Assembly (NCBI RefSeq): GCF_014648655.1
Contig: NZ_BMRN01000018.1
Location: 1 to 64,000, forward strand
Origin: Streptomyces atratus
GTDB taxonomy: Bacteria; Actinomycetota; Actinomycetes; Streptomycetales; Streptomycetaceae
Length of the DNA: 64,000 nt
Direction of reading: 5' to 3'
In this document: piece after piece, positions 1 through 8,443 of the stretch
How positions within the stretch are numbered: position 1 is the stretch's first letter
Layout of the letters: every line of letters starts with the position of its first letter
The notes under the pieces: model-generated
The model's input: only the letters and a program-made list of their open reading frames with translations
Told to the model about the DNA's origin: nothing
The model's database searches: none
Program-made: the position numbers and the translations under genes

Positions 1-103
1 CCGGAACTCAGGCGAGTACTTCGATGTCCCCAACGGGAACTCCTGTCCTATGGATCTTCACGATCCAATGATCAGGGTGTCCACGATCAAGGGGAAACGC
101 CCG
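1..103 (-). mobile_element. 5' end of an IS3-family insertion sequence, running off the left edge
   Basis: On the minus strand a TTG codon at 31-33, six bases after an AGGAG ribosome site (40-44), opens a frame reading LGTSKYSPEFR to the window edge. KYSPEFR is the typical start of IS3-family OrfA (HTH_Tnp_1 domain). The stretch 34-103 would be the element's terminal region. The regulator gene at 104-540 loses its reading frame at about position 103, which places the insertion point there. The terminal inverted repeat and target duplication cannot be confirmed because the other end lies outside the window. Confidence 0.65.
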
Positions 104-540
104 AGCACCAGCGGACGGTGGCTCAGCCGGGATGCGAGCCGGGAGACGACCCAGTCGAGGCCGTCCCGCACACCCTGCGGATCGGGCTGGGGTCCGCTCG
201 GTTCGGCGAGTCCGAGTGCGGGCGCGGCAATCTCGTACCAGGCTCCGAACAGGGCCCGTACCTCGTCGGGCGGGAACTGGTCGAGTGCGGGCTGCAGCAA
301 CTGGCGTACGACGTGGAACGGCACGGACGTGACCGTTTCGCCGCCGCGTGCGGACCAGACCGTGCAGCGGTCGGCGGCCATCGCCTGGATCTCGGCGAGC
401 AGTGCTGTCTTGCCGATGCCTGCCTCGCCGCTGAAGACCAGCAGCCGGCCTGCCGCCTGGGCGCCGCAGAGGGCGTCCACGGCTTGTGCGGCAGCGGCGA
501 GCTCCGGTTCGCGCTCGTACAGCGGCCGGGCCTGCTTCAT
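104..540 (-). pseudogene. LuxR-family ATPase regulator, truncated by an insertion sequence
   Basis: The frame starts at ATG 540 behind a GGGGAGGG ribosome site. It reads as the N-terminal AAA-type ATPase module of large LuxR transcriptional activators, with a Walker A motif GEAGIGKT at residues 38-45. After about 145 residues, just after HRPLVL where these proteins normally continue into the Walker B VVDDAHWAD motif, the sequence switches to unrelated residues and stops at 58-60. The Walker B, the remaining ATPase module and the C-terminal LuxR helix-turn-helix are absent, so no functional activator can be made. The gene is divergent from the DUF309 gene at 649. Confidence 0.8.
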
Positions 541-648
541 CCCTACCCTCCCCAAAGTGGTGCGGATGACTGTCGACACTAGTCGTGCGCGAGGGTCCAC
601 CGACAGTGGTTCGGACAGTTCGCCGCAGGTGCGGGGCACAATCGAGGG

Positions 649-1167
649 GTGGACGAGACTCGCAGGGACCGCGACGCCGAGGGCCGCGCGCGCAACGCGC
701 GCCCCCGTGACGGGCTGGGCCGCCCCCTGCCGTACGGGGCACCGGGAGTGGATCGACAGCCCGAGGGGGTGACCCGTACCCCCGAGGAGACCCTGCGTGA
801 GGCGCAACGGCTGCTGGACGCGGGGATGCCCTTCCATGCGCACGAGGTGCTCGAGGATGCGTGGAAGTCGGGCCCGGTGGCGGAACGAGAGTTGTGGCGC
901 GGTCTTGCACAGCTGGCCGTGGGGCTGACGCACGCGGCACGGGGCAATACGACGGGCGGGGCCCGGCTGTTGCGACGGGGCGCGGCGGCGCTCGCGGGGT
1001 TCGAGGCCACCCGCCCTCACGGGATCGGGGTCGACGGGCTCATCGGCTGGGCCGAGGAGCTGGCGGGGCGGGTGGAGGCGAAGAAGGCCTGCGGCGCGGA
1101 CGCGGCGCGTGTGCGGCCCGTCGACGCGGCCGGCGAGGCGCCGTGTCTGCGGCCCGGGGGCCGATAG
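649..1167 (+). CDS. DUF309 family protein
   Basis: A 172-residue protein with GTG start at 649. Residues 45-135 form a compact helical DUF309 domain with the characteristic HAHEVLEDAWK motif (63-73) followed by LWRGLAQLAVGLTHAARGN. DUF309 has no firmly established biochemical role. The first 40 residues are charged and low in complexity, so an internal start is possible. No ribosome site stands out; CACAAT at 637-642 lies six bases before the GTG, which would suit a leaderless transcript. The neighbour cobF starts 43 bases downstream on the same strand. Confidence 0.82.
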   Translation: MDETRRDRDAEGRARNARPRDGLGRPLPYGAPGVDRQPEGVTRTPEETLREAQRLLDAGMPFHAHEVLEDAWKSGPVAERELWRGLAQLAVGLTHAARGNTTGGARLLRRGAAALAGFEATRPHGIGVDGLIGWAEELAGRVEAKKACGADAARVRPVDAAGEAPCLRPGGR

Positions 1168-1210
1168 CCCGGACGCCCGGGACGGTGGGGCATGGGGCAG
1201 ACTCGGTGCG

Positions 1211-1966
1211 GTGAGAAAGATCTATGTCATCGGTATCGGCGCGGGCGACCCCGACCATCTGACCCTCCAGGCCGTCAAGGCGCTGAACCGGGCGGATGCG
1301 TTCTTCATCCTCGACAAGGGTGAGGAGAAGTCCGATCTGACCGGGCTGCGGCGGGACATCCTCGATGTGCATGTGAAGAACGCCTCGTACCGGCTCGTCG
1401 AGGCACGGGATCCGGAGCGGGACCGCAGGACGTCGGACTACTCACCCGCGGTGGACGACTGGCGCAGGCGCCGTGCGGATCTGTACGAGCGGTTCATCGC
1501 GGAGGATCTCGGTGCGGACGAGTGCGGGGCGTTCCTGGTGTGGGGCGATCCCGCGCTGTACGACTCCACGCTCGGCATCCTCGAAGAGATCCTCGACCGG
1601 GGTTCGGTCGCCTTCGACCACGAGGTGGTCCCCGGGATCAGCAGTGTCTCCGCGCTGCTGGCCAAGCACCGGACAGGGCTGAACCGGGTGGCGAGGCCGG
1701 TGCAGATCACGACCGGCCGACGGCTGGCCGAGGGCTGGCCCGAGGGGGTCGACGACGTGGTGGTGATGCTCGACGCACGGCAGGCGTTCACCCGCCATCT
1801 CGACCAGGACCTCTACATCTACTGGGGCGCGTACGTGGGGACCGAGGACGAGATCCTGGTCTCCGGGCACCTCGCCGAGGTGTCGGACCGGATCGAGGAG
1901 CTGCGGGCCGAGGCGCGCGCCCGCAAGGGCTGGATCATGGATACGTATCTGCTGCGCCGCGGCTGA
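1211..1966 (+). CDS. cobF: Precorrin-6A synthase (deacetylating)
   Basis: A 251-residue SAM-dependent tetrapyrrole methylase of the aerobic cobalamin pathway; it methylates C-1 of precorrin-5 and releases the C-20-derived acetate. The protein begins VRKIYVIGIGAGDPDHLT, the SAM-binding glycine-rich segment of this superfamily (residues 7-14). Further signatures are FLVWGDPALYDSTL and VVPGISSVSALLAKH. The length matches the family. GTG 1211 is chosen because the homology begins at its first residue, although the frame is open further upstream. It converges on cobK, the next pathway enzyme, with one base between the stop codons. Confidence 0.92.
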   Translation: MRKIYVIGIGAGDPDHLTLQAVKALNRADAFFILDKGEEKSDLTGLRRDILDVHVKNASYRLVEARDPERDRRTSDYSPAVDDWRRRRADLYERFIAEDLGADECGAFLVWGDPALYDSTLGILEEILDRGSVAFDHEVVPGISSVSALLAKHRTGLNRVARPVQITTGRRLAEGWPEGVDDVVVMLDARQAFTRHLDQDLYIYWGAYVGTEDEILVSGHLAEVSDRIEELRAEARARKGWIMDTYLLRRG

Positions 1967-1967
1967 A

Positions 1968-2729
1968 TCAGTCTTCCTGGCACAGCAGTTGGAGCGCCGA
2001 CGCCACATCGTGCACGACAGGTACGCCTTCGGGCGGTGGCGGGCGGCGGACCACGACCACGGGCAGGCCGAGGTTCCTGGCCGCGGTGAGTTTCGCCGCG
2101 GTGGCGGAGCCGCCGCTGTCCTTGGTGACGAGGACGTCGATGGCGCGCTCGCGCAGCAGCGCCGTCTCTCCTTCGACGGTGTACGGGCCACGGTCGAGGA
2201 GTACGTCGGTGTCGCGGGGCAGCGGTGGCTCGGGGGGCTCCACGGACCGTACGAGGAAGTGGAGCGTGTCCGCGCCCGGGGCGGCGGCGAAGGCGGCCAG
2301 GCCCAGGCGGCCGGTGGTGAGGAAGATCCGGCGGCCCAGGGCGGGCAGTTGAGCGGCGGCGTGCGCGAGGTCGTCGGCCGTGTGCCAGTGGTCACCGGGG
2401 CCTGCCGTCCAGCCGGGGCGACGCAGCGCGAACAGTGCGGTGCCGGTGGCATTCGCGGCCGCGGCGGCGTTGGCGCTGATGTTGCCGGCGAACGGGTGGG
2501 TGGCGTCGACGACGGTGTCCACACTGTGGGTACGCAGCCAGTCGGCGAGCCCCTGGGGGCCGCCGAAGCCTCCGATGCGTACGTCACCGGCGGGCATCCG
2601 CGGCCGGGCGACCCGGCCGGCCAGCGACGTGGTGATGCGCACCGTCGCGTCGCCGCCGGGCCCGGTCAGCTCAGCGGCGAGCTGCCGGGCTTCGGTCGTA
2701 CCGCCGAGGATCAGGATATGGCCGGGCAT
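1968..2729 (-). CDS. cobK: Precorrin-6A reductase
   Basis: A 253-residue NADPH-dependent reductase that converts precorrin-6A to dihydro-precorrin-6 in aerobic cobalamin synthesis. The N-terminus MPGHILILGGTTEARQLAAEL is the family signature. Other conserved pieces are VDATHPFAGNISANA (residues about 75-89), GRRIFLTTGRLGL and LVTKDSGGSATAAKL. It ends head-to-head with cobF (stops one base apart), so the two pathway genes are transcribed towards each other rather than as one operon. Confidence 0.92.
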   Translation of the reverse strand: MPGHILILGGTTEARQLAAELTGPGGDATVRITTSLAGRVARPRMPAGDVRIGGFGGPQGLADWLRTHSVDTVVDATHPFAGNISANAAAAANATGTALFALRRPGWTAGPGDHWHTADDLAHAAAQLPALGRRIFLTTGRLGLAAFAAAPGADTLHFLVRSVEPPEPPLPRDTDVLLDRGPYTVEGETALLRERAIDVLVTKDSGGSATAAKLTAARNLGLPVVVVRRPPPPEGVPVVHDVASALQLLCQED

Positions 2730-2809
2730 GCACCGAACCTACGTCACTTTCGCCGCCCTCCGCCCGGAGCGGTGAACAGGGCGGCCCGCAGCCATTACGA
2801 TCCGGCGTC

Positions 2810-3214
2810 ATGAGCACTTCTGACCAGGACCAGGCCGTGGACACCCCGATAGCCGGTCCCGAGGCTGTTTCGGAACCCGATTCCGAGGCCGCTGCGGAGA
2901 TCGTTCCCGAGACGGATTCCGAGGCCGTTTCCGAGGCTGCTGCCGAGACCGGGAACCAGAGTCTGACACCTCGTCAGGCGAGACGGCTGCGGATCGTTCT
3001 CTCGTCGGTCGGCATGGCGGCGATGGCGGTCGTTCTCGCGCTGCGGATCGCCAGCCGGTCGTCCGTGCTGGTGGTCGGGGTGTACGGGCTGGCGCTGATC
3101 CTGTGCGGGATCGTGATCGAACTCAGCAGGAACGGCCGTACCCGGCTCGGCAGTTGGCTGCTGGCCGTCGGTCTGCTGGCGGCTATCGGTTCGGACTGGC
3201 TGCTGATTCCCTGA
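2810..3214 (+). CDS. Small membrane protein with acidic repeat N-terminus
   Basis: A 134-residue protein starting at ATG 2810. Residues 1-52 are acidic and repetitive, with variants of EAVSE/EAAAE occurring four or five times. Residues 61-80, 85-103 and 113-133 are three hydrophobic segments, with a basic PRQARRLR stretch before the first, consistent with the N-terminus facing the cytoplasm. No catalytic motif is visible and I do not recognise a function. It is divergent from cobK, with 80 bases between the two starts. Confidence 0.72.
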   Translation: MSTSDQDQAVDTPIAGPEAVSEPDSEAAAEIVPETDSEAVSEAAAETGNQSLTPRQARRLRIVLSSVGMAAMAVVLALRIASRSSVLVVGVYGLALILCGIVIELSRNGRTRLGSWLLAVGLLAAIGSDWLLIP

Positions 3215-3221
3215 CGTACGG

Positions 3222-3839
3222 TCAGTGCACCGCGATCCGCACGGTCGTGCCGTGCGGATCGACCCGGTCGAACCGGGCGGCGCGCGATGGAACGGACGGC
3301 CCGGTGCGGCGGGCAGCAGCAGTCGCTTCCGGTGGAGGACACGGCCGTCCTGGCGGACGACGAGCAGCGGCGAGGACAGCCTCCGGCCGGTGCGCAGGGT
3401 GAAGCGGCCACGGAGCGGGGTGTCGTCTCCGGGACCTATGAGGTTCGGTGCGATCCACTGCAGCGGGGAATCGACGCGCGGCGCCGAGACCGGCCGGACC
3501 GCCCCCGATGACCAGAACGTCGACGCACGGAGTCTGTGCCGGCCCTCGCACACGAGCCGGGCTGCAGCGAGCCGGGTACGGCATCGAAACCGGTGTGCAG
3601 GATGGCGGTGTTGGCCTTCGATGTGCCGTTGCCGATGTCGTCCGAGGCTTCGACGAAGGCGGTACGCAGCCGCTAGCGGGCCAGTTCGCGGGCAATCGCG
3701 GCGCCGACGACGCCTGCGCCGACGACGGTCACGTCATATGCCTGCGTGCCCGCCGGCTCGTCCGCCGATTCGCCGGGCAGGTCGGCCGTCAGGTCTCCGT
3801 CGTGCAGTTCGTCGCGTGACTCTCGTACGTATCAGGCAT
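3222..3839 (-). pseudogene. Decayed GlpA-type oxidoreductase fused to a decayed FAD/NAD(P) oxidoreductase
   Basis: Minus-strand remnant whose ATG (3837-3839) overlaps the stop of the FGGY kinase by 8 nt, the spacing of a coupled operon. After a frameshift it reads DVTVVGAGVVGAAIARELA, the FAD-binding start of a glycerol-3-phosphate-dehydrogenase-like protein, then an in-frame TAG, then ASDDIGNGTSKANTAILHTG. After about 60 residues it jumps to VDVLVIGGGPAGLGAARR, the start of a second FAD/NAD(P)-binding protein. It then jumps again, in another frame, to that protein's C-terminal part (APNLIGPGDDTPLRGRF to the stop at 3222). Two large internal deletions and at least two frame breaks remove any function. 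Confidence 0.78.
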
Positions 3840-5265
3840 GTTCCAGCAGGTTGTGCACGGCCGCACGGAATCCCGCGAGGCGTTCGGCCGCCTCGTCGGC
3901 GCCGATCCGGGGCTCGTACACGGCGGCGGGCTTCCATTCGGGCACGGCCTGGCGGAGCGGAAGCCGGGGGTCGAGGCCGAGGCGGGCGACGGCTCCGACG
4001 CCCAGTGCGGTGACATCGGGCAGCGCGGACACCTCGACGGGTCGTTGCAGCAGATCGGCCTGGGTCTGCATGAGCAGTGCGGAGCGGGTCAGGCCACCGT
4101 CGACGCGGAGCGAGGTCAGCGGAGAGCCCAGGTCGGTCGCGACCGCCTCGGTGAGTTCGACGACCTGCGCGGCGATGCCCTCGCACAGGGCGCGCACCAG
4201 GTGGCCCGCGGTGGTGTCGAGGCCGAGGCCGGTCACCGATCCGCGCAGATCGCCGCGCCACCACGGAGCGGCGAGTCCGGCGAGCGCCGGAACGAACGTG
4301 ACGCCGGCGGAGTCGGGGACGGTGGCACCGACCGGGTCGAGGTCGACCGCACCGGAGATCACCCCCAGGTCGGTGAGCCAGTTGACGGCGGACGCGGCGG
4401 TGTAGACCTGTCCGTCGAGGCAGTAGCTCGTACGGCCGCCGAGCCGCCAGGCGACACAGCTGACCAGTCCGGTGGAGCCGCGGCGCGGGGCGGGCCCGGT
4501 CTGGGCGAGCAGGAACGCACCGGTTCCATAGGTGCACTTGGCGTTGCCCGGGTCCAGGGCGTTCTGGGCGAGCAGGGCGGCCTGCTGGTCGACGAGTAGT
4601 CCGGTCAGCGGGAGTTCACCACCGAAGGCGGCAGTGGTACCGACGGTCCCGTCGGAGTCGACGACGGCCGGGAGGCGTTCGTCGCCGAGACCGAAGATGT
4701 CCAGGGCCGCGGGCGACCAGCCGACCCGGTCGAGGTCGAGCAGTTGGGTGCGTCCTGCGGTCGCCGCATCCGTGACGAACGCCCCGGTCAGCTGATGGAC
4801 GAGCCAGGAGTCGCTGGTGGTGACGACGCCTTCACGGGTCAGCTCTCGGCGGATCCAGGCCATCTTGGGTGCGGCGAAGTACGGATCGAGCGGCAGTCCG
4901 GTGAGTTGTTTCAACTCATCTTCGTGAGAAGCGAGTTCGGCACACAGTTGGACGGAGCGGCGGTCCTGCCAGACGATCGCGTCGGTGAGCGGCCGCCCCG
5001 TGTCCGGATCCCAGGCGAGCACCGTCTCGCCCTGATTGGCGAGGCCCACGGCCGCCACCGGCTCACCCGCTTCGTGCAGCGCCCGTCGCCCGGCGTCGAC
5101 GACCGAGTCCAGCAGTTCGGCGGGGTCGACCTCGACCGCTCCCCCGGCGCCGTGACGTGGCCGCACCGGCGCCGAACCGGAACCGATCACGCCACGCTCG
5201 GGGCAGACCACCAGAGCCTTGGTTCCCGATGTGCCCTGGTCCACGGCGAGTACCGGGCCTGTCAT
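3832..5265 (-). CDS. FGGY-family carbohydrate kinase (glycerol kinase-like)
   Basis: A 477-residue kinase that would transfer phosphate from ATP to a polyol or sugar. The N-terminus reads MTGPVLAVDQGTSGTKALVV, the ATP-binding phosphate-1 loop of the ASKHA/FGGY fold. DAIVWQDRRS, CTYGTGAFLL and LRVDGGLTRSALLMQTQADLL are further family motifs. Start 5265 is preferred because homology begins there; ATG 5313 would add 16 unlike residues. The remnant of a GlpA-like dehydrogenase directly downstream suggests a glycerol or related polyol pathway, but the true substrate cannot be read from sequence. The kinase appears intact while its partner genes have decayed. Confidence 0.88.
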   Translation of the reverse strand: MTGPVLAVDQGTSGTKALVVCPERGVIGSGSAPVRPRHGAGGAVEVDPAELLDSVVDAGRRALHEAGEPVAAVGLANQGETVLAWDPDTGRPLTDAIVWQDRRSVQLCAELASHEDELKQLTGLPLDPYFAAPKMAWIRRELTREGVVTTSDSWLVHQLTGAFVTDAATAGRTQLLDLDRVGWSPAALDIFGLGDERLPAVVDSDGTVGTTAAFGGELPLTGLLVDQQAALLAQNALDPGNAKCTYGTGAFLLAQTGPAPRRGSTGLVSCVAWRLGGRTSYCLDGQVYTAASAVNWLTDLGVISGAVDLDPVGATVPDSAGVTFVPALAGLAAPWWRGDLRGSVTGLGLDTTAGHLVRALCEGIAAQVVELTEAVATDLGSPLTSLRVDGGLTRSALLMQTQADLLQRPVEVSALPDVTALGVGAVARLGLDPRLPLRQAVPEWKPAAVYEPRIGADEAAERLAGFRAAVHNLLEHA

Positions 5266-5709
5266 CGACACTCCAGCTGTGCGGAAGCTCTGTGGCTTGA
5301 ACGGAATCGTGATCATTGATCTCCGACGCCCAGAGTGGTGCAGACCACCGCGTACGTCAAGGGCTGCACGGCCTGATGCCCGGAACGACCGGATGCCGGT
5401 CAACGTCCATACGAATCAGATGACTTGAGTAAGATCCGCGAATCGGTCCGGAGTTCGGAGCAACTGGCCTTACACTCACCGCCGAGCAACAACCGGACGC
5501 TTTCGAGCAGTTCGTTTTTCAACAGCTGCTTTGCCCCCCCACGTCCTTGAGGATTGATGAGATCGACACTCCGCCCCGAGCACCAACATCTCGACTCCCG
5601 GGCCTTCCGCTTCTGCGCGGGTTCCATGCCATCGCCGGGTTGCGTGACGTGCTGAGGAGATCCCCCATCCGTCGCATGCCGACCCGTCGAACGGGGGCAG
5701 GACGAGTCC
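5266..5709. other. Intergenic region between the divergent kinase and hypothetical gene
   Basis: About 440 bases that hold the promoter regions of the FGGY kinase (minus) and the gene at 5710 (plus). I see no conserved protein in any frame, no tRNA and no convincing long inverted repeat. Composition from 5410 to 5540 is less G/C-biased than the surrounding genes. Confidence 0.5.
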
Positions 5710-6717
5710 ATGGCCAACAGTGAATTCCGGCCGGTCTATCACCCGGCCGGCCATGACAACGAATTGCGTGTCGCGTTACAGGATTTGCGCACCGGACGCT
5801 GGCTGTCGATGCGGAATCTACTGGAGAGTACGCCGGACTGGACCCTGTGGACCCAGCGCACACAGGTACTCGGGGCGATCGCCGCCGGTTCCGATGCGGT
5901 GCAGGCCTGGCTGGCCGAGGAGCCCCGAAGTGTCGCCGCTGCCGTGATGCACGCACGGGTCGTCGTGGAACGGGCCGTGCGGGCCCACCGCGAAGGCCAT
6001 CCCCGTGCACAGGAGCTGTGGCAGGAAGCGTGGGGAGCCTGCCGCACTGCCGCGCACACCTCGCCCGCGGACCCGGTGCCATGGGTGTGCCTGCTGGCTC
6101 TGTCCCAGCTCGACGAGCGGCAGCAGTTGGAAGAGCACCGGCTGCATCCGCCGGGACCTATGCTCTTCCCCGGCCCGTGGGGGCTGCTGGCCGAGGCCGA
6201 CAAGCGCGATCCGTACAACCGCGAGGCCTACCACCGGATGCTCCAGTTCGTGTACGCGCGAAAGGCCGGCGGAACCCTCTCGGAAGCGGTCAACTTCGTG
6301 CAGTGGGCGGCCTCTTCCGCCCCCGACGGCTCCGCGCTGCATGTGCTGCCGCTGTATGTGCGGGTCGAGCGCTATCGTCGTGAGCACGGTCACGAGAAGG
6401 CCCTGGATCTCCACTGGGTCACCGAGGATGCCGAGCGGGACGCGGCCCGGGCCCTGGAGCTCTGGTTCCGACGCACAGCCCCGATCTCCCACTCCCTGCT
6501 CGACCTCAACCATCTGGCCCACGCCCTGTGGGGAGCACTCCAATTCGCTGACGCCGCACCGGTGTTCCAGGAGCTCGGCCCCTATTTCACCTCGGTTCCC
6601 TGGGTGTACCGCACCCGTGATCCCAAGGCCCCGGGAGGCGCGGAGGAGGTTTTCCTGCGCGCCCGGAGCCGCTGTCTCGCCGTGTCCGGCGACCCCGGAC
6701 GGGGGCCGCACGGCTGA
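5710..6717 (+). CDS. Conserved hypothetical protein, helical repeat-like
   Basis: A 335-residue soluble protein with ATG start at 5710. It is rich in alanine, leucine and tryptophan helices (for example GRWLSMRNLLESTPDWTLW at 28-46, and WGALQFADAAPVFQELGPYF near 275), with the look of a TPR-like superhelix. No signal peptide, membrane segment or catalytic motif is visible. The amino-acid permease gene starts 90 bases downstream in the same direction, so the two may form an operon. I do not assign a function. Confidence 0.8.
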   Translation: MANSEFRPVYHPAGHDNELRVALQDLRTGRWLSMRNLLESTPDWTLWTQRTQVLGAIAAGSDAVQAWLAEEPRSVAAAVMHARVVVERAVRAHREGHPRAQELWQEAWGACRTAAHTSPADPVPWVCLLALSQLDERQQLEEHRLHPPGPMLFPGPWGLLAEADKRDPYNREAYHRMLQFVYARKAGGTLSEAVNFVQWAASSAPDGSALHVLPLYVRVERYRREHGHEKALDLHWVTEDAERDAARALELWFRRTAPISHSLLDLNHLAHALWGALQFADAAPVFQELGPYFTSVPWVYRTRDPKAPGGAEEVFLRARSRCLAVSGDPGRGPHG

Positions 6718-6807
6718 GCCATGGCGCCGTGACGCCGCGCGGCCTCCCTCCCCGTTCGAACCGATCCCTTCCGTCCCTTCCCCATCCCGCTCATGGAGGT
6801 TCTTCCC

Positions 6808-8337
6808 ATGTCCATATCCACCCCGACCCAGTCGGGTGCGGAGACCACCCCACCCGTGGACGAGGAGCAGCGACTGCGTGAACTCGGCTATCAGCCGGTG
6901 CTCGCCCGCCGCATGGGCGGCTTCGGCAACTTCGCCATCAGCTTCTCCGTCATCTCGATCCTGTCCGGCTGCATGACCCTGTACGGCTTCGGCATGTCGA
7001 CCGGTGGCCCGGCGGTGATGCTCTGGGGCTGGGCCGGTGTCGGCCTTTTCGTGCTCTGCGTCGGCATGGCACTCGCCGAGGTGACCAGCGCCTACCCGAC
7101 CTCGGGAGCGCTGTACTACATGGCCGACCGGCTCGGCGGGCGCAAGTGGGGCTGGTACACCGGCTGGCTGAATCTGCTCGGGCTGCTCGGTGCGATCGCG
7201 GGAATCGACTATGGCGCCGCGCTGTTCACCGGTGCGCTGATGAATCTGCAGTGGGGATTCACCCCCACACCGGGCAAGACAATGATCATTTTTGTCTGCA
7301 TTCTGCTGCTGCACGCTGTGTTGAATCTCTTCGGTGTCCGCCTCGTCAGCGTGCTCAACTCCATCAGTGTGTGGTGGCATCTCGTCGGTGTCGCGGTGAT
7401 CGTCGCCGTGCTGGCCATCGTGCCCTCGCACCACCAGTCGCCGTCGTTCGTCTTCACCGAGTTCGTGAATGACACGGGCTGGCACAACCCGTTGTATGTA
7501 GCGGCGATCGGCCTGCTCCTCGCGCAATACACCTTCTGCGGCTACGACGCCTCCGCCCACCTCTCGGAGGAGACGTCGAACGCCTCCGTGACGGCCGCCA
7601 AGGGCATCGTCCGCGCGATCTGGGTCTCCTGGGTCGCCGGTTTCGTACTGCTTGCCGGGCTCACCTTCGCGATCCAGGACTACGCGGGCACCCAGAACAG
7701 CGCAACCGGGGTGCCTCCGGCGCAGATCCTCATCGATGCGCTGGGCACCTCCGGGGCCACGGCCATGCTCTTGATCGTGATCGCGGCGCAGCTGTTCTGC
7801 GGCAACGCCGAGGTCGCCGCCGCCAGCCGGATGGTGTTCGCGTTCAGCCGTGACAACGCACTGCCGGGCTCGGCGCTGTGGCACAAGGTGAGCTCGCGCA
7901 CCCAGACACCCGTCAACGCGGTGTGGCTGTCGGTCGTCATCGCCGGAGTGCTCGCGCTGCCGTCGCTGTACTCCGCCACCGCCTACGGCGCGGTGACCGC
8001 GATCAATGTCATCGGCATCACGCCCGCCTATGCGATCCCGATCTTCCTGAAGCTGCGCTCCGGCGACCGGTTCGAACGCGGTCCCTGGCACCTGGGGCGC
8101 TGGAGCAAGCCGATCGGCTGGATCGCCGTGGTGTGGGTCGCCATCGTGACCGTGCTGTTCCTGCTCCCGCAGTCGTCCCCCGTGACGGTCGACTCGATGA
8201 ACTACGCGTCGATCGCGCTCGTCGCGGTGCTGGTCCTGGCCACCGTGTGGTGGTTCGTCGCGCGCCGTTCGTACAGCACGCCTTCGGCGTACGGGAACGC
8301 TCGTGAGCAGGCGGAGATCGAGGAAGGCATCGTCTGA
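6808..8337 (+). CDS. APC-superfamily amino-acid permease
   Basis: A 509-residue membrane transporter of the amino acid-polyamine-organocation superfamily, similar to GABA/amino-acid permeases. The cytoplasmic N-terminus (1-45) leads into about 12 hydrophobic segments. The segment MGGFGNFAISFSVISILSG corresponds to the unwound first helix that binds substrate, and ALYYMADRLGGRKWGW follows the next helices. Start 6808 is chosen over ATG 6793 because GGAGG at 6795-6799 is well placed for 6808. It is followed by a strong hairpin terminator at 8361-8406. The particular amino acid cannot be told from sequence. Confidence 0.9.
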   Translation: MSISTPTQSGAETTPPVDEEQRLRELGYQPVLARRMGGFGNFAISFSVISILSGCMTLYGFGMSTGGPAVMLWGWAGVGLFVLCVGMALAEVTSAYPTSGALYYMADRLGGRKWGWYTGWLNLLGLLGAIAGIDYGAALFTGALMNLQWGFTPTPGKTMIIFVCILLLHAVLNLFGVRLVSVLNSISVWWHLVGVAVIVAVLAIVPSHHQSPSFVFTEFVNDTGWHNPLYVAAIGLLLAQYTFCGYDASAHLSEETSNASVTAAKGIVRAIWVSWVAGFVLLAGLTFAIQDYAGTQNSATGVPPAQILIDALGTSGATAMLLIVIAAQLFCGNAEVAAASRMVFAFSRDNALPGSALWHKVSSRTQTPVNAVWLSVVIAGVLALPSLYSATAYGAVTAINVIGITPAYAIPIFLKLRSGDRFERGPWHLGRWSKPIGWIAVVWVAIVTVLFLLPQSSPVTVDSMNYASIALVAVLVLATVWWFVARRSYSTPSAYGNAREQAEIEEGIV

Positions 8338-8360
8338 CCCCGTCCCGTCCACGCCTTGTT

Positions 8361-8406
8361 CTCAGCCCTCCCCGGTCGCAGCGAGCAGCTGTCGGGGAGG
8401 GCTGAG
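8361..8406. terminator. Bidirectional hairpin terminator between permease and TauE gene
   Basis: Perfect 14-bp inverted repeat: CTCAGCCCTCCCCG (8361-8374) and its complement (8393-8406), with an 18-base loop. It lies between the convergent permease (ends 8337) and the TauE/SafE gene (ends 8444), so it can serve both strands. Confidence 0.8.
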
Positions 8407-8443
8407 GCGCGTGTGCGGTGGCGGTACGGAACGCTGTGTGCGG

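Noticed and set aside
5818..8352. Long minus-strand frame of over 800 codons opposite the APC permease
   Set aside because: Composition (runs of Arg, His, Glu, Gln) is that of an antisense shadow; the plus-strand genes have clear motifs, membrane segments and ribosome sites.
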